NCBI GenBank assembly: GCA_963575745.1
Contig: CAUYUJ010018316.1
Span: forward strand, 489,494-553,493
Direction: 5' to 3'
Length of the DNA: 64,000 bases
From: Prorocentrum cordatum
Lineage: Eukaryota > Sar > Dinophyceae > Prorocentrales > Prorocentraceae
The notes under the pieces were generated by a model, which ran no database searches, was not told the origin of the DNA, and saw only the letters and a list, made by a program, of their open reading frames with translations. Every line of letters begins with the position of its first letter. Position 1 is the stretch's first letter. Positions 18,925 to 27,873 of this stretch are shown here, piece by piece. Made by a program: the position numbers and the translations under genes.

Positions 18925-20012
18925 TTTTATTATTTTCTTCGGCTACCTGGGGTCATCTCACCTCGAGACTGCAGGGGAAGCCGCGCGCTGCGCACCAGGA
19001 GATTTACCGTGCTGCTCTCAACCTTCCCAAGGCGAACAACGCTGAGATGCAGAATTCGTATCTCAACGTCCTCATGAAAATGCAGCGGTTACCGTGGTCG
19101 GCTGTTCTGACCCTTTCGAAGTTAAAATACCTCGTGCGTATTGCCAATCCTCAGGCTTGTTCCCTTGTTCGTGTGCTGATTGACGCCGCGTGGGGGGCCC
19201 CCAACACCTGGTCCGCCATGTTGGCCTCTGATTCGGATTGGCTTAACGAGCGCACGGACCCTGCTCACAGACCGGAGGGGGACCACAGGGAAGGGTGGTT
19301 CGACAAGTTGCGTCATAGCAGGGCCGATTTCAAATCGGCGGTCGGGGCTGCCTCGAAGCGTTCGGCGCAACTTTGGCAAGACAGGTGCAAGCAAGACTCG
19401 TGGCAGCGGCAAATCAAAGAGTGTGCTGAGGGCACGAAGCTTGCCTTTTCTCCTCCTCCTCCGCAGGCCCTCTTTCTTTGCTACGAGTGTGGCTTCACTT
19501 CTTCGCCCCCCAGACAGCTTCGGAGTCACAGAGCTAAGGTGCACACAATTGGAGGGGTTGCGCCTGAGATGCAGGTGGTTGGATCGGTTTGCCATTGGCG
19601 CATGACCGGCTTTCGTGGCCATCCTAGACTTGTGAAGCATATGCGCAGGAAGGGCAAGTGTTGGCAGGGGCTTTGCGAGTGGAACCTCCCCCCCTCGCTT
19701 GAGGAAGTCGCCCACCAGGTCGATGAGCGGAGGCGCATTCAGCAGGCGAACCGTAAGCGAGGGCTCCAAGACAACTACGCTGCGCTGCCCGCCCGTAAGG
19801 TCTACGGTCCCGCTTTGCCGCCGTCCGCCAAGGGGCCTTCTGCCCCCGCCCAGGTGCCCATGGTTCCGGGGGGCGCCTTGCCTTCTCCCGCCTCTCTTGC
19901 GCGGCCCGCGCCCCCGCCTGCCCAGCGCGCGGGGCATGTCCTTCGCCTCTTCTCGGGCCATCGGGGAGAGGGGGACTTTCAGATGCAGTTCGAGAGGCTT
20001 CTTGAGCGGTAG
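18925..20012 (+). CDS. Retrotransposon ORF2, thumb/connection and C2H2 zinc finger
   Basis: Frame 3 is open from about 18819, but conserved coding starts near 18925 (SSATWGHLTSRLQ, IYRAALNLPKANNAEMQ) and reads to TAG at 20010-20012. After a helical region (HSRADFKSAVGAASKRSAQ) comes a C2H2 finger at about 19479-19544 (CYECGF...LRSHRAKVH; C-x2-C-x12-H-x4-H) and then a second, degenerate Cys/His stretch (VCHWRMTGFRGHPRLVKHM). Such fingers near the RT C-terminus of LINEs usually bind nucleic acid. A Pro/Ala-rich linker follows (GPALPPSAKGPSAPAQVP). The last residues, HVLRLFSGHRGEGDFQ (from 19936), are motif I of the methyltransferase-like domain, so this stop reflects a frameshift, not the natural end. 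Confidence 0.8.
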
Positions 20013-20831
20013 CCCGACGCGCGTTTATGTCTTGAGTATTGACGTGGCTCGCAATTCTCTTCAGGGAGACTTGACGCGTCAGGACACCTGCGTGCACTTG
20101 GCTACACCTTCTCGTCCAGGGACACGTCGTGGGCATCTTGGGAGGCCCACCGTGCGAAACTTGGAGTGCGGCGCGGCATTTAGAAGTCGAAGGCACGAAC
20201 CATCCTCCGCGTCCTCTCAGGTCGCCCGAGCAGTTGTGGGGTATTTGACCCCCCGCGAGTTCCGTCAGGTTCAGCTTGGTAACGACTTGCTTCGCACTAT
20301 GGTGCTCTTCTTGTATCAGGCGTGGAAGCATAAGGTGCCTTGCGTGATGGAACATCCCGCTCCCCGCCCCACCAATCCCAGCATTCCCTCGACTCGAGCT
20401 GGTAGGTTCCCGAGCTCGTCTCTCTCGCCCGCGCTGAAGGAGTTCATACCGTGGACACTGATCAGTGTCAATTCGGCAGCCCCTCCCTCAAACCCACCCG
20501 TCTTCTCGCACTTCATTGTCTTGCTCTCCGTGGGCTGGTGGATTGCAAGCCGAGGCGGGGAAGGTGTGGGGGGTGCGCCCACGTCAGCCTTCAGGGACTT
20601 GGCGATAGGCGCCAGTGGACGACAGCTCAGGCCAAGGTTTACCCTGAGCCTCTTTGTCGTTTGCTTGCCTCCGCCTTGTTCTCTGACATCCATCTTGCCT
20701 TCCCATGCTGTCACGGGTCTAGCGTCGATTGGGAGCTCCATGGGTGGGCAGCGGATTTCTTCATTCCGCTCGACCGCTACATGGGTCATACCATGGCCAA
20801 TGACTGCATGGCTCACAGGGTTGCTGGATAA
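19936..20831 (+). CDS. Retrotransposon ORF2, C5-cytosine-methyltransferase-like C-terminal domain (frameshifted)
   Basis: Motifs appear in methyltransferase order across frames: LRLFSGHRGEG (motif I-like, frame 3, about 19939-19975), VYVLSIDVARN (motif II-like, Asp at 20041, frame 1), GGPPCETWSAAR (motif IV with the PPC nucleophile, frame 2, about 20138-20175), CVMEHPA (motif VI-like, frame 1, about 20341-20360) and DQCQFGSPSLKPTRLL (motif VIII-like, frame 3, about 20457-20505). A Cys-rich CGGCAHVSLQG stretch and AKVYPEPLCRLLASAL then lead to TAA at 20829-20831. The fold would bind SAM and methylate cytosine in DNA; retrotransposon-borne cytosine methyltransferases are known from dinoflagellates. 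Activity is not shown, and at least four frame changes disable this copy. Alternative: a related Rossmann methylase that kept the PPC motif but works on another substrate. Confidence 0.65.
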
Positions 20832-20984
20832 TCTGGGGCTGTCCCGCCCCCCCCTTGTGGGGCGCGGAGGGTGTGCTCGGGTCGTGGTCCGCCTCTTCCC
20901 TCCCCTCTGCACGTGCATGTGTTTCACCTTTTCCTTCTTTTCTCTGCTCTGCTCCATCCTTGTCTACGAACCTATCGCCTTACG

Positions 20985-21013
20985 ACCGACCGACCGACCG
21001 ACCGACCGACCGA
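20985..21013. repeat. (CGAC)n tract, probable LINE 3' tail
   Basis: Seven tetranucleotide repeats stand about 155 bp after the last ORF2 stop and end directly at an unrelated GGGGGAGG tract. Simple-repeat 3' tails are usual in several LINE clades, so this probably marks the 3' end. Confidence 0.65.
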
Positions 21014-21188
21014 GGGGGAGGGGGAGGGGGAGGCGAGGCGAGCGTGCGGTTCCGCCGGGAGCGGGGCCCTTTAGGGCCTGCGCGGGGGGGCCGGGGCCCT
21101 CAGTGCTTGTAGTCTTTGTTTGCCGAGGTCGGGGTGCTGAGTCATGAGCTGGTGGACGCTGGAGCCGAAGTGGTGCAGGCGGAAGTGG

Positions 21189-21420
21189 AGAGGGGGAGGG
21201 GGGAAGGAGGGGGAGGAGGGGGGGAGGAGGGGGAGGGGGGGGGAGGACGGGGAGGAGGGGAAGGAGGGGGGAGGGGGGGGGAGGGGGAGGGGGGGGGGGA
21301 GGGGAGGCGGAGGAGGGGGAGGGGAGGAGGGGGAGGAGGGGGAGGAGGGGGAGGAGGGGGAGGAGGGGGAGGAGGGGGAGGAGGGGGAGGGGGGAGGGGG
21401 GGGAGGGGGGGGGAGGGGCG
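21189..21420. repeat. GGGGGAGGA purine minisatellite
   Basis: GGAGGAGGGGGAGGAGG repeats with a local 9-bp period (GGAGGAGGG). ORFs here are poly-Gly/Glu or poly-Pro artefacts. Confidence 0.93.
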
Positions 21421-21570
21421 TTCTGGCCCCTGGCGAGCCTCGGCCGCGGGCGGAAAAGGCCCGAGCCACGAAGGGCCCCGGGAGCGGCCCGGGCACCAGC
21501 GCCCCTCGTGGGCCCAAAGAAGTGAGCGTTTTTCGGATGCGGCGCTTCTGAAGTACATGTGTCGGGGAGA

Positions 21571-21758
21571 CGCAAGACCCGGGTACGGGGGACTCGGAAA
21601 TCCCCGACGAGGTCGTCAAACAAATGACGAGGCCGAGCCTGCATTTTGACGAGGCCTCCCGCTGCAGACATCCCACGAAACTCCTCCTCGTCAAAATCCG
21701 AGGCGCGGTCGTCAAAAAACGATGGCGAACCCGAGTCCTGGCAAACCCGGGTCTTACG
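21571..21758. mobile_element. Inverted-repeat (fold-back) element, family L
   Basis: CGCAAGACCCGGGTACGGGG then GACTCGG at the left pairs with CCGAGTCCTGGCAAACCCGG then GTCTTACG at the right. A second nested pair TTTTGACGAGG / CCTCGTCAAAA lies inside, with GACGAGG motifs repeated. 188 bp, non-coding. Confidence 0.72.
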
Positions 21759-21808
21759 CTCCCCCGAATGTGGTGGAATGCACGATGTAAGATACAGCCA
21801 ACCCGCAT

Positions 21809-21953
21809 AGTAAGGATGCGCGACAGGGATGCAAGGGCCTTGGGTGCCCACTTCGGAGCGTTTCGAGCGGGGCGCGGCCAACGACAGTGTCCAAGGATGG
21901 GCCCAGGAAGCAAGGATGCAAGGGTACCCTTGGGAAGGATGCCTATCCTTACT
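21809..21953. mobile_element. Possible inverted-repeat element with AAGGATGC ends
   Basis: The left end AGTAAGGATGCGCGACAGGG and the right end GGATGCCTATCCTTACT are partly inverted. GTAAGGATGCGCGA then GGATGC and AGGGCCTT also occur at 31050-31085, so the left half is dispersed. Confidence 0.45.
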
Positions 21954-23500
21954 CTGCTGGTCGACTGTAGAGTGTTATATCGATATTAGATTCACCATTT
22001 CTCTCGCATGCGCGTTCTCTTGCCGTATTGCTTCACGCCCTCCGTCTCCGCTCGCGGAGCGAGCGGCCTCCAGGCCCCTCGACCGGACTTGACCTGACCT
22101 GGCGGCAGGGGGAGGGAGAGGAGGGAGGGGGGGGGGGCTCTGGCTCAGGACCTCTGCCTCGTGAGACCGCGTGCAGCAGTGCGTCCTGCGGGGGAGGCCT
22201 CGCCTGCTCGAGACGGGCGCCCCCAAAACGGCCGAGATCTGCCCCATGGGGGGCAGGAGGGGGGCGGTGCGAGGGCCCGCGCCCATCGGCAAAGCAATGG
22301 ACAAGAGAACGATCACCAGAGCGAATCTTGCTTGAGCGTCTTGGCTGCCACCGCCGCCTGCGGGATCGGCTTTCGGTGACTTCGGCAGGCGGGACGTGTG
22401 GATCTGCCCTGGGCCCGCAGGGCCCGAACGTGTCCGTATCCGCCGCCTGCCGAGGCCCCGGAAGGCCGATCCCCCAGGAGGGCCATGCCATCGCCAGCGC
22501 TGGCCGCGGGATCTCCAGCGCCCGCGGCCCGGATGGCGGGCTCGGCCTTCCGTTGCGCCTCCTGTTCGGCCCCGCGATCAAAATGTCCCCGGCGCGCAGC
22601 CGCAAAACGAGCAGCCTCGAACGCCTGCTGCGCGGACGCCAAAACGTAGCCACGGGGCGCTCGGACGCTCGCGTGGAGCATCTGGAGGCCACGCGCCGGG
22701 TGCAGGCGCTGAGGGCCAGCGTGCATCGCCACGGGAAGGGCCGCTCGATGGAAAGACGACCGGCCGAGGTGATCCAGTTTCCTCGCGCAGGTCCGCCTCC
22801 TTCCCTGTTCCTCCCGCCTCGGAGTACCTCCTCTTGGCTGATATGCCCCGGTGCGCAGCGCGCAACACGTATCGTATTAATACGGGGCCCAACACGTAGA
22901 CTGAAAGCGTAGGGATGACGCGATACGTTCGCCAAAACGTGAGCCAACACGTTGAGCCAACACGCAACGTATTGGCACGAGCGTTTCGAGCACGGCGCGT
23001 GCTGCGTAGCAAAATAAGCCGTATCGAGGCAGCTAAGTTTGTTGGAGGTCGCTGGGGGCGGGGGCAGCCTTGTTTCCAGGGCCAAATCCAAGCACGCTTG
23101 GCCGACGCGCGTAATCCTCCAATAGTAACCCCTACGACCCCCATTGGCGAGAAGCTCTGATCTCACGCTTTGATCTTACCGCCGATTGGTGGACCGCTCA
23201 GGTCTGCTCTCACCCCGCGAGCACGAACTCTCCCCCCCCGTCGCCCCAGAGCACACAGATCGCGCTCGCTGCCCCTCCGCGAGCTCCAAGCCTCTCGCCC
23301 GATCCGCGACGTGGGCGGGGGGGTGGCGCCTGGGCGAGCGCGTCCTCGCTCTCCTGCGCCGCGCCCTGCGGGCCGCTCGGGGCGCGGCCGAGGCGAGATG
23401 GCTCAGCAACGCGCGCGGGCGCGCGAGACCCGACGGAGGCGCGCGGCGGGCCGGTGGCCCAGTCTCGCTGCAGCTGCTCTGTGAGGGAAAGGTGTGGGGG
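21954..23500. other. No supported gene; GC-rich
   Basis: Long ORFs on both strands (377 codons minus at 22033-23166; 294 codons plus at 22028-22912) are mutually antisense. A minus-strand stretch at 22313-22732 is Ala-rich and could be a decayed exon, but no domain is recognised. At 22860-22990, CAACACGT and CGTATCGTATTAATACGG motifs form short palindromes. Confidence 0.4.
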
Positions 23501-23504
23501 GTTG

Positions 23505-23690
23505 CAGCAGGAGGAGGAGCAGCAGCAGGAGAAGGACAAGAACGAGGAGGAGCAGGAGAACGCGGAGGAGGAGGAGGAGGAGGAGGAGGAACAGGAGGAG
23601 GAACAGGAGGAGGAGGAGGGGGCGGAGGAGGAGAACAAGGGGGCGCAGGAGGAGGAGGAGGAGGAGGAGGAGGAGGAGGAGGAAGATCTC
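23505..23690. repeat. GGA/GCAGGA triplet tract
   Basis: GGAGGAGCAGCAGGAGGA-type triplets encode Glu/Gln, Gly/Arg or Leu/Ser runs depending on frame. Low complexity. Confidence 0.92.
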
Positions 23691-24044
23691 TTCGACAAGA
23701 ATGGCCTTCAACGGCGGCGAGGCCCGCGGAGACAAAAAAGAGCAGGAGGAGGCAGGGACCATTGCGCCCCCGGCAACCGCGGGTGCGGGAACTGGGGGTC
23801 CAGTTCGGAAAAAGAGCAGGCGTCGTCCCTCGAACGAGGGCGCCTACATAAGATGAAGTCCGTGCAGCAGAAGATGAACACAGAGAGCCCCGCCTGCTTG
23901 CGCACCAACCGAGCTTCCGTGAGAGGCTCACACGTGGTGCCAACAAGCGGGGACGGGCCCACCTGGGACCACCGACAGCGAACCAGGGGCATGCAAGCAG
24001 CGGCCCAACCATCGGTGACTGTGGGGCCTAAGCAGGCCGACCTC

Positions 24045-24536
24045 TCAGGGGCTCCGCCGCGAAGACGAGGGAGCTCCACGAGGCGCTCCAGCGCTGGCCG
24101 CGGGCGCAGGGCCGCTGGCGAGCTGGCGGAGCACCGCGGTCGAGAGGTTGTCGATGTCGCGCTGGAGGCAGAGCCGCTGCTTGAGGCACAGGGCGGACAA
24201 GGCCGCACGCTCCTCTGCGTCAGCCAGCGCAACAACGGGTGCGCCACGGCCAGCTCCAGCTTCCGCAGGCGGCGCGCCGCCAGCTCCAGCCAAGCCGCCC
24301 GCAGCAGCACGCCCCCGAGCACGACGTGGCTTGCGCGCAGGCGCTGCCTCGTCGGCCCAGCCGTCATCGATTACGATGTCGTCGCCGTTGCCGTTGACGC
24401 CATCGTTGTCGGGGGCCGCCGCAGCATCGGCAGGGGCAGCGGGTCCAGGGCCGAGAAGGATCGAGGATCGAATAGCGCGGTGGACCTTTGGTCCGCGTTT
24501 GTTTTGGGGGGGGCGCCCAGGGGCTCTAGACGCCAC
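24045..24536 (-). CDS. Possible exon, unknown Ala-rich nuclear-type protein
   Basis: A minus-strand reading frame of 163 codons (frame open at both sides of the nominal GTG start; stop TGA at 24047-24045). It has an acidic patch (NGDDIVIDDGWADEAA), a basic patch (RKPRRARGRAAAGG, resembling a nuclear localisation or AT-hook-like stretch) and a well-formed helix (ALADAEERAALSALCLKQRL, CLQRDIDNLSTAVLRQLASG). The helix and the separated charge blocks are more protein-like than the antisense frame. No family is recognised. Boundaries are unknown: splice sites may lie inside, so treat it as one exon at most. The plus-strand 473-codon ORF covering the same bases is Arg/Gly/Ser-biased and is taken as a shadow. 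Confidence 0.3.
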   Translation of the reverse strand: MASRAPGRPPQNKRGPKVHRAIRSSILLGPGPAAPADAAAAPDNDGVNGNGDDIVIDDGWADEAAPARKPRRARGRAAAGGLAGAGGAPPAEAGAGRGAPVVALADAEERAALSALCLKQRLCLQRDIDNLSTAVLRQLASGPAPAASAGAPRGAPSSSRRSP

Positions 24537-24875
24537 GGCTGGATTCCCGTCGAAATCCTAGTCAAAGCACGCCTTAGGACAGGTACAGGGACAGGCCTTG
24601 GAGGGGCGCGTGGAGGGCGGAAGAGGAATGTAAGACTCGACCTGGCTTGGCTCGCGCTGTGGCTCTGGGACGGGGGAGGGGGGCGAGGGCTGGGACGAGG
24701 AAGAAGGGGTAGTGCAGGGCCTTTGTGGCCACAGCCAGCTCCGGCCACGAGCAAGTTCCCCCTCCTGGACCCAGGGAGCGGCCAGCAAACCAGAGAGCCC
24801 TGCCTGAAGCCAAAATGGTCCACACGTCAACGTCTTGACAACACACTCGGAACATGGCCACAGGAATGCGTGTAA

Positions 24876-25192
24876 GGAAGATGATGTCCTTCGCCGATTG
24901 CCCAGGGTCCCATGGAGATGCCCCCATCTTGAAGGACATCTCGCATTGGAAACCCCGAACATGAAGATCAGATGGGTCCCCCATCCAAAGCCAGGGCCAG
25001 AGCTGTACAGTGGAGGCCAGTCCACAAGGAACCTTCCACAAGAAACCCAACCCTGAGACCCCAGGGCGTCCATCGATTTTCGGTGTGGGAACGTCACCAT
25101 TTCCGTTAAAAAACAACAAAACCCAAGAAACCCATGTCATCCTGGATGCAAGCAGGGTGTTTCTTGGCACGGGCCCCCACTGTATGAGGAGA
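24876..25192. other. Intergenic, nothing recognised
   Basis: Moderate GC, no repeat or motif noted apart from short runs of A near 25109-25125. Confidence 0.4.
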
Positions 25193-25552
25193 AGAAGGAG
25201 GAAGACGAGGAGGAGGAGGAGGAGGAGGAGGAGGAGGAGGAGGAGGGTAGGAGGGCGGATGAAGAGGAGAAAGCGCGACTCGACTCGACTCCGTACACCA
25301 GCTACTGGGGGTCGGGGCGGTTCTTCCCCCTTGACTCCTCCTCGTTCCTACTCGCTCCTCCTCGGTCCTCCTCCTCCTCCTCCTCCTCCTCCTCCTCCTC
25401 CTCCTCCTCCTCTTCCCCTCCTCTTCCTCCCTCCTCCTCGCTCCTCCACGTTCCACCTCCTTCTCGCTCCTCCTCGCTTCTCCTCGCTCCCCCTCCTCCT
25501 CCTCATCCCCCTCCTCCTCCTCCTCCTCCTCCTCCTCCTCCTCACTCCCTCG
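25193..25552. repeat. GGA tract followed by TCC tract (inverted purine/pyrimidine arms)
   Basis: (GGA)n at about 25193-25245 and (CCT)n at 25360-25552 are reverse complements separated by about 115 bp, so the region can fold back. The CCT arm is longer and interrupted by CTCCTCGCTCCTC-type units. ORFs are low-complexity. Confidence 0.85.
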
Positions 25553-25740
25553 CCCTCGCATCTGCCTGGCTGCATGCGACCTGCGTTGACCGGGAACGAT
25601 GCTGGCGCGCGTGCGCGGCGGCAAGAGAAACCGACGCCGCGCCCATCGAGCCCGCAGGGGGCATGCGATACGGCGTGCGATACGGCAGGGGCACGAAGGA
25701 ACAGTGTGTTTGGGATTCAGGGCCCACTGGCCCAGGTCTA

Positions 25741-25906
25741 GGGCGACGAAATCTATACGTACACACTGCTCCCTGGCCACTCCAATGCTGAACCCAGCGG
25801 CGTATACGCCACGCTCTCCTGGCCTGGCCAGGAGGGCGTACGCAGAGCTCCTGGGTGCAGGGTGGGCCTGGCCAGGGAGCGGTGGACGTGTACAGATCTC
25901 GTCGCC
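25741..25906. mobile_element. Inverted-repeat element family D, copy 1
   Basis: The left arm GGGCGACGAAATCTATACGT then ACACACTGCTCCCTGGCC pairs with the right arm GGCCAGGGAGCGGTGGACGT then GTACAGATCTCGTCGCC. GGCCTGGCCAGGAGGGCGTA lies inside. The right-arm sequence recurs at 48500-48540. Confidence 0.75.
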
Positions 25907-26007
25907 AGAAGGTCAGCCCCTGCTCGCTCCAGATCCATGCAGCGAGCCCCCATTGACCACGAAGCGGCTCCCCACGACGGGTCGGCGAGGGGAGGAGAGG
26001 GGCTCGC

Positions 26008-26130
26008 CATCGCTCGGACGTCTACTCCCCGTGCGTTTCGAAGGTTTCGTGCGCGATCTTTTCGCAAGATGGGCCCAAAATGCTCATCGATGGTCCTCGC
26101 CGAGAAAAAAATGCGCACGTCCGAGCGATG
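26008..26130. mobile_element. Inverted-repeat element family B, copy 1
   Basis: CATCGCTCGGACGT at 26008-26021 is the perfect reverse complement of ACGTCCGAGCGATG at 26117-26130. The interior (GTTTCGTGCGCGATCTTTTC, then CGCCGAGAAAAAAATGCG) is shared with 51033-51150. Non-coding, 123 bp. Confidence 0.8.
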
Positions 26131-26299
26131 CCAGGGAGGGGGGCCGGTCCCGCGGGGCCCCCAGGGCCCGGGTCGGCCAGAGGGCCCTGCAGGGCTGTCG
26201 CTGGCGGCCCAGGAGGGGCACCGCGGTCCCGACAGCAGCGAGGAGCCTCGGGGGCCCCTCCCCCCCCCTGGACCCCCCTTGTGTTGGCGCGCGCAGCGG

Positions 26300-26795
26300 G
26301 GTACAGTCGAGGCACTATCAGAAGGAACGCTAAATAAGGAACGGAGCCCCTTCTTGGCCCCAGAAGCGCCTAGGTGCACGAGGAGTGATCGAGGAGGAGC
26401 CATGGAAGAGCTTGAGGAACATCGAACCCCTTCCGCACCCGAGGCGTTCCTTATTTCAGCGTCTTGGCTGAAGGGGGAGGGGGGGGAACTTCTTTGGAGA
26501 AGGCTGCTTCTTAGAAGGCGCCGGCCTTACATCCAGTTGCCGACAATGCCCGCGCCTTCTGAGAGGCCGCCTCCTTCCAAGAAGCCTTCCTCTCTCCCCC
26601 TACCCCCCTCGTGGCCGACCTCTCTCGGGGAAACGCAAGACGCGAGCCTAGGGGGCTCGAATGTGCCTGACGGGGCCGTCCGAACAACGGCAGGCCCTGC
26701 TCTGAAATTTGGCGCGCCCCCCTCCCCCGCAAAATACCCGACGAGACCGAGGCCATCAAAGCTCACGCTGGGACCGCCATGATGAAGCGCCCGCA
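26300..26795. other. Fold-back debris with GCCTTCTGAGA / TTCTTAGAAGGC motifs (family H)
   Basis: GCTTCTTAGAAGGCGCCGGC at about 26507 and CCGCGCCTTCTGAGAGGCCG near 26550 are inverted relatives. The same motifs recur at 27325-27460 and 53400-53700. No gene. Confidence 0.45.
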
Positions 26796-27039
26796 CTTAG
26801 TGGGCCCTGGAAACGACAGGGCGTTTTTTTACCGGTTCCGTTTTGCCGTTTTTGGGCCGGTTCCGACGCCGTTGTTTTACCGGTTCCGTCGCCGTTTCTT
26901 GACCGGTTCCGGCTCCGGTTCCAATCCTGGAGCCGTTTTTTTGCCGTTTCCGGTCGCCGTTTTTTTGCCGTTTCCATTTTCAATAGCATTTTTGGGGAAA
27001 CGGTGAAAAAACGGCCCTGCCGTTTCCTGGGCCCACAAG
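26796..27039. mobile_element. Mutator-like MITE with 9-bp target-site duplication and internal CCGTTT repeats
   Basis: The 244-bp element is flanked by a perfect 9-bp direct repeat GCGCCCGCA (26787-26795 and 27040-27048). Terminal inverted repeats: CTTAGTGGGCCCTGGAAACG at the left and CGTTTCCTGGGCCCACAAG at the right, extending about 40 bp inward (GTTTTTTTACCGG / GGTGAAAAAAC). The interior is a short array of CCGGTTCCGTCGCCGTTT-type units. A 9-bp duplication is typical of the Mutator superfamily. No transposase is encoded. Confidence 0.85.
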
Positions 27040-27139
27040 GCGCCCGCATACCCGAGCTCCCGCAATCTCGAATTTCACCTTGTTCCCCAGCCTTCCTTCG
27101 AGATATTTTTTAGGATGCCGGCTCACGCGGCGACCGGCA

Positions 27140-27300
27140 GATCCACCTCTAGGGCGACATCCGAACCCTACTGCCGCCCATCATCGACTCTCCTGGATAG
27201 ATGGGAGGAGGGTGCAGGGTTCCGACCTCGCCACGTGGTCAACGAATTCCGAACCCTACCCCCGCCGCCCATCGAGTTGCCTGAATTCGGCGGCCAGCCC
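27140..27300. repeat. Paired CCGAACCCTAC module (family M), copy 1
   Basis: GACATCCGAACCCTACTGCC (27151) and GAATTCCGAACCCTACCCCC (27244) are spaced direct relatives; the same pair occurs at 30971 and 31157. An inverted GGGGGGGAAGTGAGACGGGG block (27300) matches the reverse complement of 30935-30960, so the two loci are fold-back relatives. Confidence 0.55.
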
Positions 27301-27319
27301 GGGGGGGAAGTGAGACGGG

Positions 27320-27500
27320 GCGGGCCTTCTCAGAAGGCTCGGAAGCCCCCCGTCCTCCTGAGAAGCCGTCCAACCCTGCCCCGAAGACACACAGCACCTC
27401 TCAGAAGGCCGGAGGCCGTCTCTGAGAAGTCCCGCCGCCTTCTGAGGAGGCCTTCTCCCTCTCGCTCCTCCGGCCCTCGCTCGCCGCCGATGCACGGCTG
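27320..27500. repeat. Family H: CTTCTCAGAAGGC inverted motifs
   Basis: CCTTCTCAGAAGGCTCGGAA, CTCTCAGAAGGCCGGAGG, CTCTGAGAAGTCCCGCCGCC and TTCTGAGGAGGCCTTCTCCC recur in both orientations. Decayed inverted-repeat element, non-coding. Confidence 0.5.
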
Positions 27501-27714
27501 CTCGGCGCGAGCAGGGGGGTTCGGATCTCGCCGCCCAACCTCCACGTCGACGTCGGCCAACTCCAGCCCGAAGAGCGGGATCCACCTGGCTCGCGCGGGG
27601 GAGGGCGCGCCCGCGTGCCCGGCCCATGACTCCGCGGCACGGGCCTCCTCGCCGCGACGGCGGCGGGCGCCGGCGCTCCCGACACCACGCCGACCGCTCC
27701 ATCGAACCAGCCTC

Positions 27715-27863
27715 AGGTCGGGCATGTCCTCCTACAGGCAGATTCTGGAGGAAACATCAAAAACAGTCAAACAACATCAAAAAAGATGTCAAGCCACACA
27801 CAAACCCGATGCTTTATTACTATTCTGGAATCTTCCTCCTGTAGACGGACACGCCCGACTTAC
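27715..27863. mobile_element. Inverted-repeat element family C, copy 2, with 10-bp target-site duplication
   Basis: Left end AGGTCGGGCATGTCCTCCTA then CAGG; right end CCTGTAGACGGACACGCCCG then ACTTAC. Perfect 10-bp direct repeats AACCAGCCTC flank it (27705-27714 and 27864-27873). AT-rich interior, 149 bp. Relatives at 8227 and 58079. Confidence 0.85.
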
Positions 27864-27873
27864 AACCAGCCTC

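Larger units (their letters stand above)
11403..21013 (+). mobile_element. Non-LTR retrotransposon (LINE) with RNase H, APE, RT, zinc finger and methyltransferase-like domains
   Basis: A plus-strand two-ORF retroelement. ORF1 (11698-13356) is intact. ORF2 (about 13350-20831) reads through at least three frames with changes near 14715, 15190, 15400, 15600-15684, 17875, 18435, 18920, 20010, 20105, 20240 and 20450, several at homopolymers (G6, C17, C7, T7). Domain order in ORF2: N-terminal region, RNase H-like, APE/EEP endonuclease, RT with FVDD, C2H2 finger, C5-methyltransferase-like. After the last stop a 3' UTR of about 150 bp ends in a (CGAC)n tract at 20985-21013, consistent with the short-repeat 3' tails of several LINE clades. 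No long terminal repeats were seen. The 5' limit is uncertain; 11403 marks the apparent start of the GC-rich leader. The endonuclease has a disabling substitution, so this copy is probably defective. Confidence 0.9.

Noticed and set aside
19122-19961. 279-codon minus-strand ORF
   Set aside because: Antisense to the zinc-finger segment of ORF2; Arg/Gly/Pro-rich shadow.
23454-24875. 473-codon plus-strand ORF with poly-Glu
   Set aside because: Starts in a GGA tract and continues as biased sequence antisense to a more protein-like minus frame.
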